Part shown: positions 1 through 7,314 of the stretch, one piece after another
Numbering within the stretch: position 1 is the first letter of the stretch
Layout of the letters: each line of letters starts with the position of its first letter
Source: Shewanella aquimarina
Lineage (GTDB): Bacteria > Pseudomonadota > Gammaproteobacteria > Enterobacterales > Shewanellaceae
Length of the DNA stretch: 64,000 nucleotides
Direction: 5' to 3'
Assembly: GCF_023349185.1 (NCBI RefSeq)
Contig: NZ_JAKIKY010000004.1
Location: forward strand, 186,001 to 250,000
Notes under the pieces: generated by a model
The model's input: the letters and a program-made list of their open reading frames with translations, nothing else
Databases searched by the model: none
Told to the model about the DNA's origin: nothing
Translations under genes and position numbers: made by a program

Positions 1-588
1 AAGCATGAGCCTGCCATGACTCAGAGCGAGATGGCTAAGGCGGCGGAGGATCTCAAGGCCTTCGAGAAGCAGAAGGTGGCCGGCGCGATCCGCACCGATT
101 TCGTGCTGTCGGCGGAGATCATCGCCATTACCCTTGGGGTGGTGGCCGAGAGTAGTTTCATGACCCAAGTGGTGACTCTGGCGATCATCGCCGTGCTGAT
201 GACAGTAGGTGTCTACGGCCTGGTGGCGGGCATCGTGAAGCTGGATGATGCGGGGCTCTACCTGAGCCAGCGCCAGGGGGATGGCCTGCTGCGCCGTCTG
301 GGTCGTAAGTTAGGCGGCGCCCTGGTGAACGCCGCGCCCTACCTGATGCGCGGCCTGACCGTGGTGGGCACCATCGCCATGTTCATGGTGGGGGGCGGCA
401 TCCTCACCCATGGCATTCACCTGATCGCAGACTATTTTGAGCAGGCGGCCCATTGGGTGGCAGAGCTTAGCCTGGTGGGGCCGGTTTTAGCCTGGATGAC
501 CCCGAGTCTGCTCAACGCCCTGTTTGGTGTTCTGGTGGGCGCGGTGGCCCTTGTTGTGATGTCGCTGATTGGGCGGCTTCGCAACTGA
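1..588 (+). CDS. yedI: YedI/DUF808 family inner-membrane protein, C-terminal part
   Basis: The reading frame is open from the first base with no stop, so the 5' end lies outside the window; an internal ATG at 16 is unlikely to be the true start. The visible 195 codons carry the block AIRTDFVLSAEIIAITLG, typical of the DUF808/YedI family, followed by four or so hydrophobic helices. By family length (about 300 residues) roughly the first 100 residues are missing. The function of the family is unknown; it is predicted to sit in the inner membrane. No terminator-like hairpin is visible in the AT-rich 110 bases before the next gene. Confidence 0.85.
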   Translation, partial: KHEPAMTQSEMAKAAEDLKAFEKQKVAGAIRTDFVLSAEIIAITLGVVAESSFMTQVVTLAIIAVLMTVGVYGLVAGIVKLDDAGLYLSQRQGDGLLRRLGRKLGGALVNAAPYLMRGLTVVGTIAMFMVGGGILTHGIHLIADYFEQAAHWVAELSLVGPVLAWMTPSLLNALFGVLVGAVALVVMSLIGRLRN

Positions 589-698
589 TATTTGGCCGTT
601 AGATGTAGCATAATGTATCAGTAACAACTTGTATCTTATATTGTTTTCTAATTTACGGACTCGTAACATCCCTCTCGTGACACGCTTTGGGGACTGTG

Positions 699-1346
699 AT
701 GAAAAAGCAATTAAGAGGCAAGTTAGTCCTGGGGGCTCTGTTGCTCCTGGGCTTGGGTGGCTGCGGCAGTGAGGCAGGCAGCAACGGGGTGATAGTCAAT
801 CCGCCGGTGACCGGCCCAGTGCCCGATATGAGCATAGATGCCTGCTTCACCATGACCACGAGTCTGGGGGAGGTTGGGCTGGGGATAGATAGCCTTCATA
901 CGCCGCAATCGGCCGCCAACTTCATCGGCTATGTCGACGATGGCTTTTACGACGGCACCTTGATCCACAGGGTGATCCACAACTTTATCATTCAGGGGGG
1001 CGGTTTCACCTCGGGTATGGTAGCTAAGCCGGGAGGTGCGCCCATATCTAACGAGGCCCGGGTGGGCTTTAGCAATCTCAGGGGAACACTGGCCATGGCG
1101 CGTGGGCGTCAGAGTGATTCGGCCACCTCGCAGTTTTTCATCAACATCCTAGACAACCCTCAGCTGGATTACAGCGCCAGCAGCCCAGGCTACGCCGTGT
1201 TCGGCAAGGTGCTCTTCGGCATGGAGGTGGTGGATCAGATAGGCATAGTGGCCACCACCCGGGTGGGGGAGTACAGCGATGTCCCGCTGGAGGAGGTCGT
1301 TATCGAGCGTATCGCCCCCAGCGAGTGTCCCATCGTGGAAGACTAA
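699..1346 (+). CDS. Cyclophilin-type peptidyl-prolyl isomerase, predicted lipoprotein
   Basis: The protein of 215 residues starts with a short signal sequence ending in a lipobox (LGLGGC, Cys22), so it is probably anchored to a membrane on the periplasmic side. The rest is a compact cyclophilin domain: LIHRVIHNFIIQGG matches the FHRVI..F.IQGG core, and ATSQFFIN matches the SQFFI motif. These enzymes catalyse cis-trans isomerisation of prolyl bonds and assist folding. The ATG at 699 is preferred over the upstream TTG (687) and GTG (696) because GGGG at 689-692 is well placed for it. The gene is tail to tail with the LysR gene, only 4 bases away. Confidence 0.88.
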   Translation: MKKQLRGKLVLGALLLLGLGGCGSEAGSNGVIVNPPVTGPVPDMSIDACFTMTTSLGEVGLGIDSLHTPQSAANFIGYVDDGFYDGTLIHRVIHNFIIQGGGFTSGMVAKPGGAPISNEARVGFSNLRGTLAMARGRQSDSATSQFFINILDNPQLDYSASSPGYAVFGKVLFGMEVVDQIGIVATTRVGEYSDVPLEEVVIERIAPSECPIVED

Positions 1347-1350
1347 TAGG

Positions 1351-2244
1351 CTATTCGCCGCTCGCCTGATGGCGTTTGACCAGGTCTATCATCGCCTGAG
1401 CCGCGAAGGAGAGGCTGAGATCTTTGCGCCAAAACAGGCTCATCTGCCAGCTGAGTGCGGTCTGGGTGAGGGGGCGGATGACCACGCCCTTGGGCCGGTA
1501 GCGCTCGGCAATAAATTTAGGCAGCAGCATCAGGCCGATCCCGGCGGCGACCAGGGCGACGCCAAACTCGGGCTGGTTCACCTGGGTGGGATTCTTGATG
1601 CTCACACCGGCCTGCTGACAGGCCTTGATCACCATCTCATGGAGTGAAAATTCCGATTCAAACAGGATCTGCGCCTGGCCATCGAGCTCGCCTAGGGGGA
1701 TCTCTGCGTGCCTCGCCAGCGGATGCTCGCTGGGAAGTACCACCACCATAGGCTCGGTATGAATGGCAATCCCCTCATAGCGATCCTTGAGATCTATGAT
1801 GCCGGTGGCGAGTTCAATTTCACCCTGTTGCAGGGCTTGGGTCTGTTCGACACCGCCGCGAACCAGCAGCTGGGTCTCTATCTCAGGGTAGGCCTGGCGA
1901 TACTTAGCGATGATGGGGGCGAACAGTTCGGCGCTGCCCAGCGGCGCCAGCCCCAGTTTTAGTATGCCGCGATTGAGGCCCTTGAGCTGTGCCAGCTCCT
2001 CCATCATCGCCTGCTTGTCTTCCAGTAGCCTAATGGCGTGGCGGTAGACCACCTCGCCATGGGGGGTGAGCTGCACCTTAGTGCCGCGTTTGCCGCGGGT
2101 GAGCAGGGGCAATGCCAGCTCGCTCTCCAGCAGGGCGATAGACTTTGACAGGGCGGGCTGGCTAATATGGATCCGCTCGGCGGCGCGGTTAAAGCCTCCC
2201 GAGGCGACGATCTCGACGAAGTAGTGTAGTGCCTTAAGATCCAT
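1351..2244 (-). CDS. LysR family transcriptional regulator (CidR-like)
   Basis: The 297-residue protein has the normal LysR length. An N-terminal winged helix-turn-helix (residues 1-60, with GGFNRAAERIHISQPALSKSI as the recognition region) is followed by a LysR substrate-binding domain. It is transcribed divergently from lrgA-lrgB with a 100-base spacer. That arrangement is known for CidR-type regulators, which control the cid/lrg holin-like genes in response to acetate or overflow metabolism. Control of the neighbouring pair is inferred from position; the inducer cannot be read from the sequence. Confidence 0.9.
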   Translation of the reverse strand: MDLKALHYFVEIVASGGFNRAAERIHISQPALSKSIALLESELALPLLTRGKRGTKVQLTPHGEVVYRHAIRLLEDKQAMMEELAQLKGLNRGILKLGLAPLGSAELFAPIIAKYRQAYPEIETQLLVRGGVEQTQALQQGEIELATGIIDLKDRYEGIAIHTEPMVVVLPSEHPLARHAEIPLGELDGQAQILFESEFSLHEMVIKACQQAGVSIKNPTQVNQPEFGVALVAAGIGLMLLPKFIAERYRPKGVVIRPLTQTALSWQMSLFWRKDLSLSFAAQAMIDLVKRHQASGE

Positions 2245-2260
2245 TAAATAGCTTTTGGTG

Positions 2261-2275
2261 ATTTATTTTATAAAT
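2261..2275. promoter_or_regulatory. Candidate LysR operator between the regulator and lrgA
   Basis: An AT-rich perfect inverted repeat, ATTTAT-TTT-ATAAAT, lies in the divergent spacer 16 bases upstream of the LysR start. LysR proteins usually bind interrupted dyads of about this size (T-N11-A). The assignment is by position and symmetry only. Confidence 0.4.
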
Positions 2276-2344
2276 AATATTCATTTTTTTTATTTAAATG
2301 GCAAGCGTAAGATCGCCATATCATCTCGTTACACAGAGTTTTTC

Positions 2345-2764
2345 ATGGCAACTTTTCTCCCCCCACTTCGAAATCTGCTGCAGCTGTTGTTGCAGGTGGG
2401 GTTATTGTCTCTACTGGCCCTGGCCGCCCAATGGTTGGTGACTCGCCTGGCCTTACCCCTGCCGAGCGGGGTGATTGGCCTGGCGGCGCTTCTGGCCCTG
2501 TTGGCGCTCAACTGGTTGCCCGAACGTTTCGTGGCCCGCGGCGCCGCCTGGCTGCTCGGCGAGCTGCTGCTCTTCTTCATTCCGCCGGTTGTCGCCTCCA
2601 TGCATTATGCGCCGCTGCTGGAGCAGTATGGTGTCAGCCTGCTCTGCACCTTAGTGCTGGGGAGTGTCAGTGTCTTGCTGATCACCGGCTTCGTGATAGA
2701 CAGGGTGTTCAAGTATGAGCGCCGCCTCAGACAGGCCGGCGCGGCCAAAGCGGTGGGCGTCTGA
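2345..2764 (+). CDS. lrgA: LrgA/CidA family holin-like membrane protein
   Basis: This 139-residue protein is almost entirely hydrophobic, with four predicted transmembrane helices and the family signature around LPLPSGVIGLAALLALLAL and FFIPPVVASM. LrgA/CidA proteins are holin-like inner-membrane proteins linked to murein hydrolase control, cell lysis and export of small metabolites. The ATG at 2345 gives the family's normal length; an in-frame upstream extension to 2255 is not typical. The gene ends one base before lrgB, so the two are surely co-transcribed. Divergent from the LysR gene that probably regulates it. Confidence 0.87.
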   Translation: MATFLPPLRNLLQLLLQVGLLSLLALAAQWLVTRLALPLPSGVIGLAALLALLALNWLPERFVARGAAWLLGELLLFFIPPVVASMHYAPLLEQYGVSLLCTLVLGSVSVLLITGFVIDRVFKYERRLRQAGAAKAVGV

Positions 2765-2765
2765 T

Positions 2766-3467
2766 ATGTTGGCTTCTATGCACCTGTCGCTGCTTGGTCT
2801 TGGCTGCTTGCTGGCGACCCTGGTCAGCTATGGCCTGAGTAAGCGTCTCTATCGCCGCTTCGGTCACTGGTGGCTATCGCCCATGGTGCTGACGCCGGGC
2901 TTCTTGTTGGCCTTGGTGGTGGGGTTTGCCATTCCGCTGCCTACTTATTTCGAGTACAACCACTACCTCAGTTTGTTGCTGGCACCGGCGACCATAGCGT
3001 TCGCCTTGCCCATCTATCGTGAGCGTCATCTGATCCGTCGCTACCCGCTGACCCTGAGTCTGGGTGTGCTCACCGGCCTGCTGGCGGGCCTGGTCTCCTC
3101 CTGGCTGCTGACCCGGGTGATCTATCTGCCGCCCGAGTTGTCTCACAGCCTGCTGGTGCGGTCGGTTTCGACCCCCTTTGCTTTGGAGGCGACCCGCGAA
3201 TTTGGCGGCGTGCCGGATCTCACCGCCGTACTGGTGTTGATGACGGGGGTGCTGGGTATGCTCTTGTGTGGCCCGGTGTTCAGGCTGGCGAAGATCTCCA
3301 GCCCGCTGGCCAAAGGCGCCGCCCTTGGGGCCAGTGCCCATGGGGTGGGGGCGGCCAAGGCCGCCGAATATGGTCGGGAAGAGGGCGTAGTGGCCAGCCT
3401 CACCATGATCTTTACCGGTATCGCCATGGTGGTCGGTGCGCCGCTGTTCGCCTATCTGCTGGTCTAG
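2766..3467 (+). CDS. lrgB: LrgB/CidB family membrane protein
   Basis: The 233-residue protein has about seven hydrophobic segments and the conserved LrgB stretches SVSTPFALE (near residue 140) and ALGASAHGVGAAKA (near 190). LrgB works with LrgA as a membrane pair; in plants and bacteria homologues act in glycolate or pyruvate-type metabolite export and in control of lysis. The ATG at 2766 lies directly after the lrgA stop at 2764. An in-frame start at 2715 inside lrgA would add a charged, unconserved stretch and is less likely. Confidence 0.88.
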   Translation: MLASMHLSLLGLGCLLATLVSYGLSKRLYRRFGHWWLSPMVLTPGFLLALVVGFAIPLPTYFEYNHYLSLLLAPATIAFALPIYRERHLIRRYPLTLSLGVLTGLLAGLVSSWLLTRVIYLPPELSHSLLVRSVSTPFALEATREFGGVPDLTAVLVLMTGVLGMLLCGPVFRLAKISSPLAKGAALGASAHGVGAAKAAEYGREEGVVASLTMIFTGIAMVVGAPLFAYLLV

Positions 3468-3507
3468 CCTGGCTGTATCGGCTAGAGCGGCTATCTATTC
3501 TGATGCC

Positions 3508-3927
3508 TCATTGTTTTAGCAGTGAGGCGCAGAGTTTAACGAAGTCCGACGAGGTCAGGATGCCGATCACCTTGTGGGCCTCGTCGACTACCGGCAGGCA
3601 GCCCAGCTTGTTGTCGATGAAGTAATCCACCACGACCGCAAGAGGCTCGTCCAGCGTGACCCTCTGAAATTCCCTATCCATGATCTCGGCCACCGAGGTG
3701 CGCCGCTCCTGACGATCCAGCCCTTCGTTGCCGTAATGGGTCAGCATGCCCATGACGGTGCTGATCATCTTCTTGTGGGTGAGAATGCCCACCAGGGTGC
3801 CGTCGGCTTCGCTGATGACGGGCAGGTGACGCACGCCGCGGCTGCTCATCAGGAGGTGGGCGTCCTTGGTGGTGGCCTGATCGCTGATGCACACAGTGTC
3901 TTTGGACATGATATCGCTGACTCTCAT
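3508..3927 (-). CDS. Tandem CBS-domain protein
   Basis: The protein of 139 residues consists of two CBS domains and nothing else: residues 1-60 (MRVSDIMSKDTV..GVRHLPVI..LVGILTHKK) and 75-139 (VAEIMDREFQRVT..KLGCLPVV..VIGILTSSDF). CBS pairs bind adenosyl nucleotides such as AMP, ATP or SAM and act as energy sensors. The ATG at 3927 follows an AAGGAG ribosome site at about 8 bases; the TTG upstream at 3942 overlaps that site. It is tail to tail with lrgB. The target protein is unknown. Confidence 0.87.
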   Translation of the reverse strand: MRVSDIMSKDTVCISDQATTKDAHLLMSSRGVRHLPVISEADGTLVGILTHKKMISTVMGMLTHYGNEGLDRQERRTSVAEIMDREFQRVTLDEPLAVVVDYFIDNKLGCLPVVDEAHKVIGILTSSDFVKLCASLLKQ

Positions 3928-4286
3928 GGTCGACTCCTTCAACTATGGGGATGCATTTATCATAACAGTTATTTACGACGCGATTAAAAAATGCACGCCA
4001 TCGGCGTGAGGGTGCAGATATCCGCACGGCGAAAAATGCTGCTGCATGGCATTAACCCCGCCCCTTTCGAGATGTTCTGCTGCCTTGGCTATCTCCCTCA
4101 GTCGAAACTAGCGGTTGCCGTGATCATAATAATTTTGCAATATTGTTAATTGATAATTAGAGTCATTAGACCTCTTACCAGGAATAACAATAACAAGGTC
4201 AGTTATCTTTCGCAGTAGGCGTTTTCAGCTTCACATGTTGTGAAACGAGGGCACAAGGGATAACCGGCTCAAATAAAGGAATAATA
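3928..4286. other. Intergenic region upstream of phoD-like gene
   Basis: No gene is evident in these 359 bases between two outward-reading genes. An AT-rich block at 4125-4165 contains a weak Fur-like stretch starting at 4152. A 6-3-6 inverted repeat, TTCACA-TGT-TGTGAA, sits at 4230-4244, 42 bases before the phosphatase start, and may be an operator. No convincing Pho box was seen. Confidence 0.45.
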
Positions 4287-6059
4287 ATGAAAACCAAGTA
4301 TTCTCGCAGGGATTTTCTGGCCATGTCGGCCAAGGGTGTTGGTGCCGCCGTTGTCTCCTATGGCCTGATGGGCTGCTCGAACAGTGACGACGATAAGCAA
4401 GAAACCGCCCCTAAGGTTCAATTTTTACACGGTATCGCCAGTGGTGACCCGACCCACAGCGCTGTGATCCTCTGGACCCGAGTCACTCCTGACACCGACG
4501 GTGACGTCAAGGTCGGCTGGGAGATCGCAACCGATGCTAATTTCACCCAGATGATCTCCAACGGTGAGACTACCACTAACGCCGATCGCGACTATACCGT
4601 CAAGGTGGATGCCATCGGCCTGGACGCGGGCACGGCCTACTATTATCGCTTCATGTCGGGCGAGCAGGTATCAAATGCTGGCATGACCAAGACGCTGCCG
4701 CAGGGCGCGGTTGAGCAGGTTAAGCTGGCGGTGATGTCTTGCGCTAACTACCCGGCCGGTCATTTCAATGTGTATCAGCTTGCAAGCGAGCAGGACGCTC
4801 TGGACGCAGTGGTGCACCTTGGCGACTACATCTATGAGTATGGTCGCGGCGGTTATGCCAGCGAAAATGCGGCCGAGTTGGGCCGTGAAGTCATGCCTGC
4901 GGGTGAGCTCTTTACCCTGTCTGATTACCGCACCCGCTACGGTCAATACCGCAGCGATGGCTCACTGCAGGGCCTACATGCCAAGGTACCTTTTATTACC
5001 GTATGGGATGACCATGAGGTGGCGAACGACACTTGGTCAGGCGGCGCCGAAAACCACAACGAGGGTGAGGGTGACTTCGAGGCCCGTAAGACGGCTGCGT
5101 TACAAGCCTACTTCGAGTGGCTGCCTATCCGCCCATGGCGCGAGGGTAACCACGAGGAGATCTATCGCTCATTTAGCTTCGGCGATCTGGTCGACCTGCA
5201 TATGCTAGACACCCGGGTGCTGGCCCGTGACAAGCAGCTGGACTATGCCGACTATGTCGATGCCGCCACTGGCGCCATGGACAGTGCTCGCTTCATGGCA
5301 GATGTCACCAGCAGCGACCGCACCCTACTGGGCGCCGATCAGCTACAGTGGCTGCAGGCCAGTCTGCTGAGTGCCACGGGTAAGTGGCAGGTGCTGGGAC
5401 AGCAGGTGTTGATGGGCACCATGATGCTGCCAGCGGCGATCGCCATGCAGAAGCTCTCTGTCTACGAGTATGCCGAGCTAGGTGCCTTGGCGCAGCTGGC
5501 GGCCCGAGCGGCGGCCAATGACCCGACTCTGACGGCGCAGGAATACAGCTACCTTATCGGTAACCAGCACAAGCTGACACCCGAGGTGATGGCGCTGCTG
5601 CAATTGCCTGCTATTCCTTACAATTTAGATGCCTGGGATGGTTACGCCTACGAGCGAGAGGTGATCCTGGCGACGGCGAAATCGACGGGCGCTAACCTGG
5701 TGGTGATTGCCGGTGATACCCATAACGCCTGGGCTAACGAGCTTAAGGACAGCCATGGCGATATCGTTGGCGTCGAGTACGCGACCAGCTCGGTATCCTC
5801 TCCAGGACTCGAGTATTACCTTGGTATTCCTGCCGATCAGCAGAGCGTGACCGAGGCCGGTGTCGTCGACCTGGTCGATGGCCTCAAGTACACCAACTTG
5901 AGGGATCGTGGTTTCATGGTGCTGACCTTCACTCCTGAGTCGGTACGCAGCGACTGGCACTTCGTCGATACTATTCTCGATAGTGAGTTTAGCGAGGCAA
6001 CTGACAAGCACTACGCGGCGATGACCAAGGCGGGTGAGGCCAAGATCAGCGCGGCATAA
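4287..6059 (+). CDS. phoD: PhoD-type alkaline phosphatase/phosphodiesterase, Tat-exported
   Basis: The 590-residue protein opens with a twin-arginine signal (SRRDFLAMSAKG) whose hydrophobic part ends in LMGC, so it appears to be a Tat-exported lipoprotein. After a PhoD N-terminal beta domain (about 45-140), the metallophosphatase domain shows VHLGDYIYEY (near 175), DDHEVANDTW (near 245), and VIAGDTHNAW (near 475), the usual metal ligands. PhoD enzymes need Ca and Fe and hydrolyse phosphomono- and diesters in the periplasm to obtain phosphate. It is followed by a strong terminator and is probably transcribed alone. Pho-regulon control is expected from the family, but no Pho box was seen. Confidence 0.9.
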   Translation: MKTKYSRRDFLAMSAKGVGAAVVSYGLMGCSNSDDDKQETAPKVQFLHGIASGDPTHSAVILWTRVTPDTDGDVKVGWEIATDANFTQMISNGETTTNADRDYTVKVDAIGLDAGTAYYYRFMSGEQVSNAGMTKTLPQGAVEQVKLAVMSCANYPAGHFNVYQLASEQDALDAVVHLGDYIYEYGRGGYASENAAELGREVMPAGELFTLSDYRTRYGQYRSDGSLQGLHAKVPFITVWDDHEVANDTWSGGAENHNEGEGDFEARKTAALQAYFEWLPIRPWREGNHEEIYRSFSFGDLVDLHMLDTRVLARDKQLDYADYVDAATGAMDSARFMADVTSSDRTLLGADQLQWLQASLLSATGKWQVLGQQVLMGTMMLPAAIAMQKLSVYEYAELGALAQLAARAAANDPTLTAQEYSYLIGNQHKLTPEVMALLQLPAIPYNLDAWDGYAYEREVILATAKSTGANLVVIAGDTHNAWANELKDSHGDIVGVEYATSSVSSPGLEYYLGIPADQQSVTEAGVVDLVDGLKYTNLRDRGFMVLTFTPESVRSDWHFVDTILDSEFSEATDKHYAAMTKAGEAKISAA

Positions 6060-6087
6060 GTCGAGGCAAATTGACTCAAAGTAACTG

Positions 6088-6114
6088 AAGCCGCCTTAGA
6101 GGCGGCTTTTTTGT
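6088..6114 (+). terminator. Rho-independent terminator after phoD
   Basis: The stem AGCCGCC (6089-6095) pairs with GGCGGCT (6101-6107) over a 5-base loop, followed by a run of six T. Confidence 0.9.
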
Positions 6115-6332
6115 CTTAAAAAGTGCATCCCCCGTCCAAGTTTCGTTATTTAGTTCTGCATGGGGGGCTTTTTTAGTATAAAATTCAGCTCCAAATCCCG
6201 CAGCGCCGATTGTCGTCGTGTTGAAGTTCAATACGCGCCCCTTGTGCTACGCTGGATTTGGGGCGAAGCCTAATCGATGGATTACCTTCCTCCCTCTCAA
6301 AGACCAAATTAGAACAAGATGGGGACGGCCTG

Positions 6333-6899
6333 ATGTCTGAGAAACACTTTATTACCGCACAGGAATTGCTGGAAGATTCTTTTCGCCTTGCGGCGCAAGT
6401 TTATGAGAGCGGTTTTAGACCACAGTTTATTGTCGGCATATGGCGTGGTGGTGCCCCGATAGGGATCGCGGTCCAAGAATATTTCGATTTTAAGCAGGTC
6501 GAGACAGATCATATAGCCGTACGTACCTCTTCTTACTATGGCATAGGCACAGACAAGCAGAGCAAGCAGATCAAGGTGCATGGTTTGCACTATATCGTCG
6601 AGAACGCCAACGCCGATGATGGCCTGTTGATCGTCGACGATGTGTTCGATTCTGGCCGCAGCATCCACGCCCTGAAAGAGAAGCTGGCTGAGCTAATGCG
6701 TCTCAACATGCCAAGAGACGTGCGCATCGCCTGCCCATACTACAAGCCAAAGAATACCGCGGTATCTTTGAAGCCGGATTACTTCATCCATGAATCTGAA
6801 GACTGGTTGGTGTTCCCGCACGAGGTGTCTGGCCTGTCGCCAGAGGAGATTGCCAACGGTAAGGGCGATCTGAAGAACATCAAAGAGCTTTTCGTGTAA
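6333..6899 (+). CDS. Phosphoribosyltransferase (COG2236-like)
   Basis: The 188-residue protein has a single PRTase domain. The PRPP-binding loop is LLIVDDVFDSGRS (about residues 96-108), and an earlier IVGIWRGGAPIG fits the PPi loop. The family transfers phosphoribosyl groups to purine-type bases (hypoxanthine/xanthine/guanine-like), so a purine-salvage role is likely, but the substrate cannot be read. The ATG at 6333 is chosen because GGGGACGG precedes it; the frame is open upstream to 6258 without conserved content. A bidirectional terminator follows. Confidence 0.82.
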   Translation: MSEKHFITAQELLEDSFRLAAQVYESGFRPQFIVGIWRGGAPIGIAVQEYFDFKQVETDHIAVRTSSYYGIGTDKQSKQIKVHGLHYIVENANADDGLLIVDDVFDSGRSIHALKEKLAELMRLNMPRDVRIACPYYKPKNTAVSLKPDYFIHESEDWLVFPHEVSGLSPEEIANGKGDLKNIKELFV

Positions 6900-6914
6900 T
6901 ATTCTGAGCCCAAC

Positions 6915-6943
6915 AAAAAATGCCACCCTAGGGTGGCATTTTT
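6915..6943. terminator. Bidirectional terminator between convergent genes
   Basis: The perfect palindrome AATGCCACCC/GGGTGGCATT is flanked by A-run on the left and T-run on the right, so it can stop transcription from both sides. Confidence 0.92.
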
Positions 6944-6971
6944 ATTGGTGCTAAGTCTTGCTCTAGCCTGG

Positions 6972-7184
6972 CTAGAGCTTGTCTATCTCGTCACCCAACT
7001 GGTAGGCCTTGTCAGTGACTATCTTCTCCAACGTGGCGATGCGGGATTTCAGCTTGTCTATCTCGGCCTTAAGCGCATCAATTTCACTATTGTCCACGCT
7101 GGCTTTTCGCCGGTTGTGTTCCTTAAAGGCTGCTAAGGCGAAGGCGCCTATGATGGCGATGGCGGCGATTTGAAAAATGCCCAT
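6972..7184 (-). CDS. Small PspB-like membrane coiled-coil protein
   Basis: This 70-residue protein has one N-terminal hydrophobic helix (residues 3-20), a short basic stretch (KEHNRRK) and a C-terminal heptad-rich coiled coil (about 33-70, DALKAEIDKLKSRIATLEKIV). The layout resembles PspB of the phage-shock response, but no pspA or pspC is adjacent, so the homology is only architectural. An AGGAG site precedes the ATG. It is likely anchored in the inner membrane with the coiled coil in the cytoplasm. Function unknown. Confidence 0.7.
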   Translation of the reverse strand: MGIFQIAAIAIIGAFALAAFKEHNRRKASVDNSEIDALKAEIDKLKSRIATLEKIVTDKAYQLGDEIDKL

Positions 7185-7314
7185 GTCGTGCTCCTGTCGA
7201 TGTTAGGCGTCCTTGTACTTATTATCCCACTATAACCCAAAACTGGCTTGTCACCAGCCCCTTAGTCCATTTCAAGCAAGTTGTTTAGTTGAGTCTATCA
7301 GGCTGCGCAGTGGG

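Noticed and set aside
4152..4170. Fur box upstream of the phoD-like gene
   Set aside because: Only about 14 of 19 positions match and the stretch is AT-rich, so a chance match is likely.
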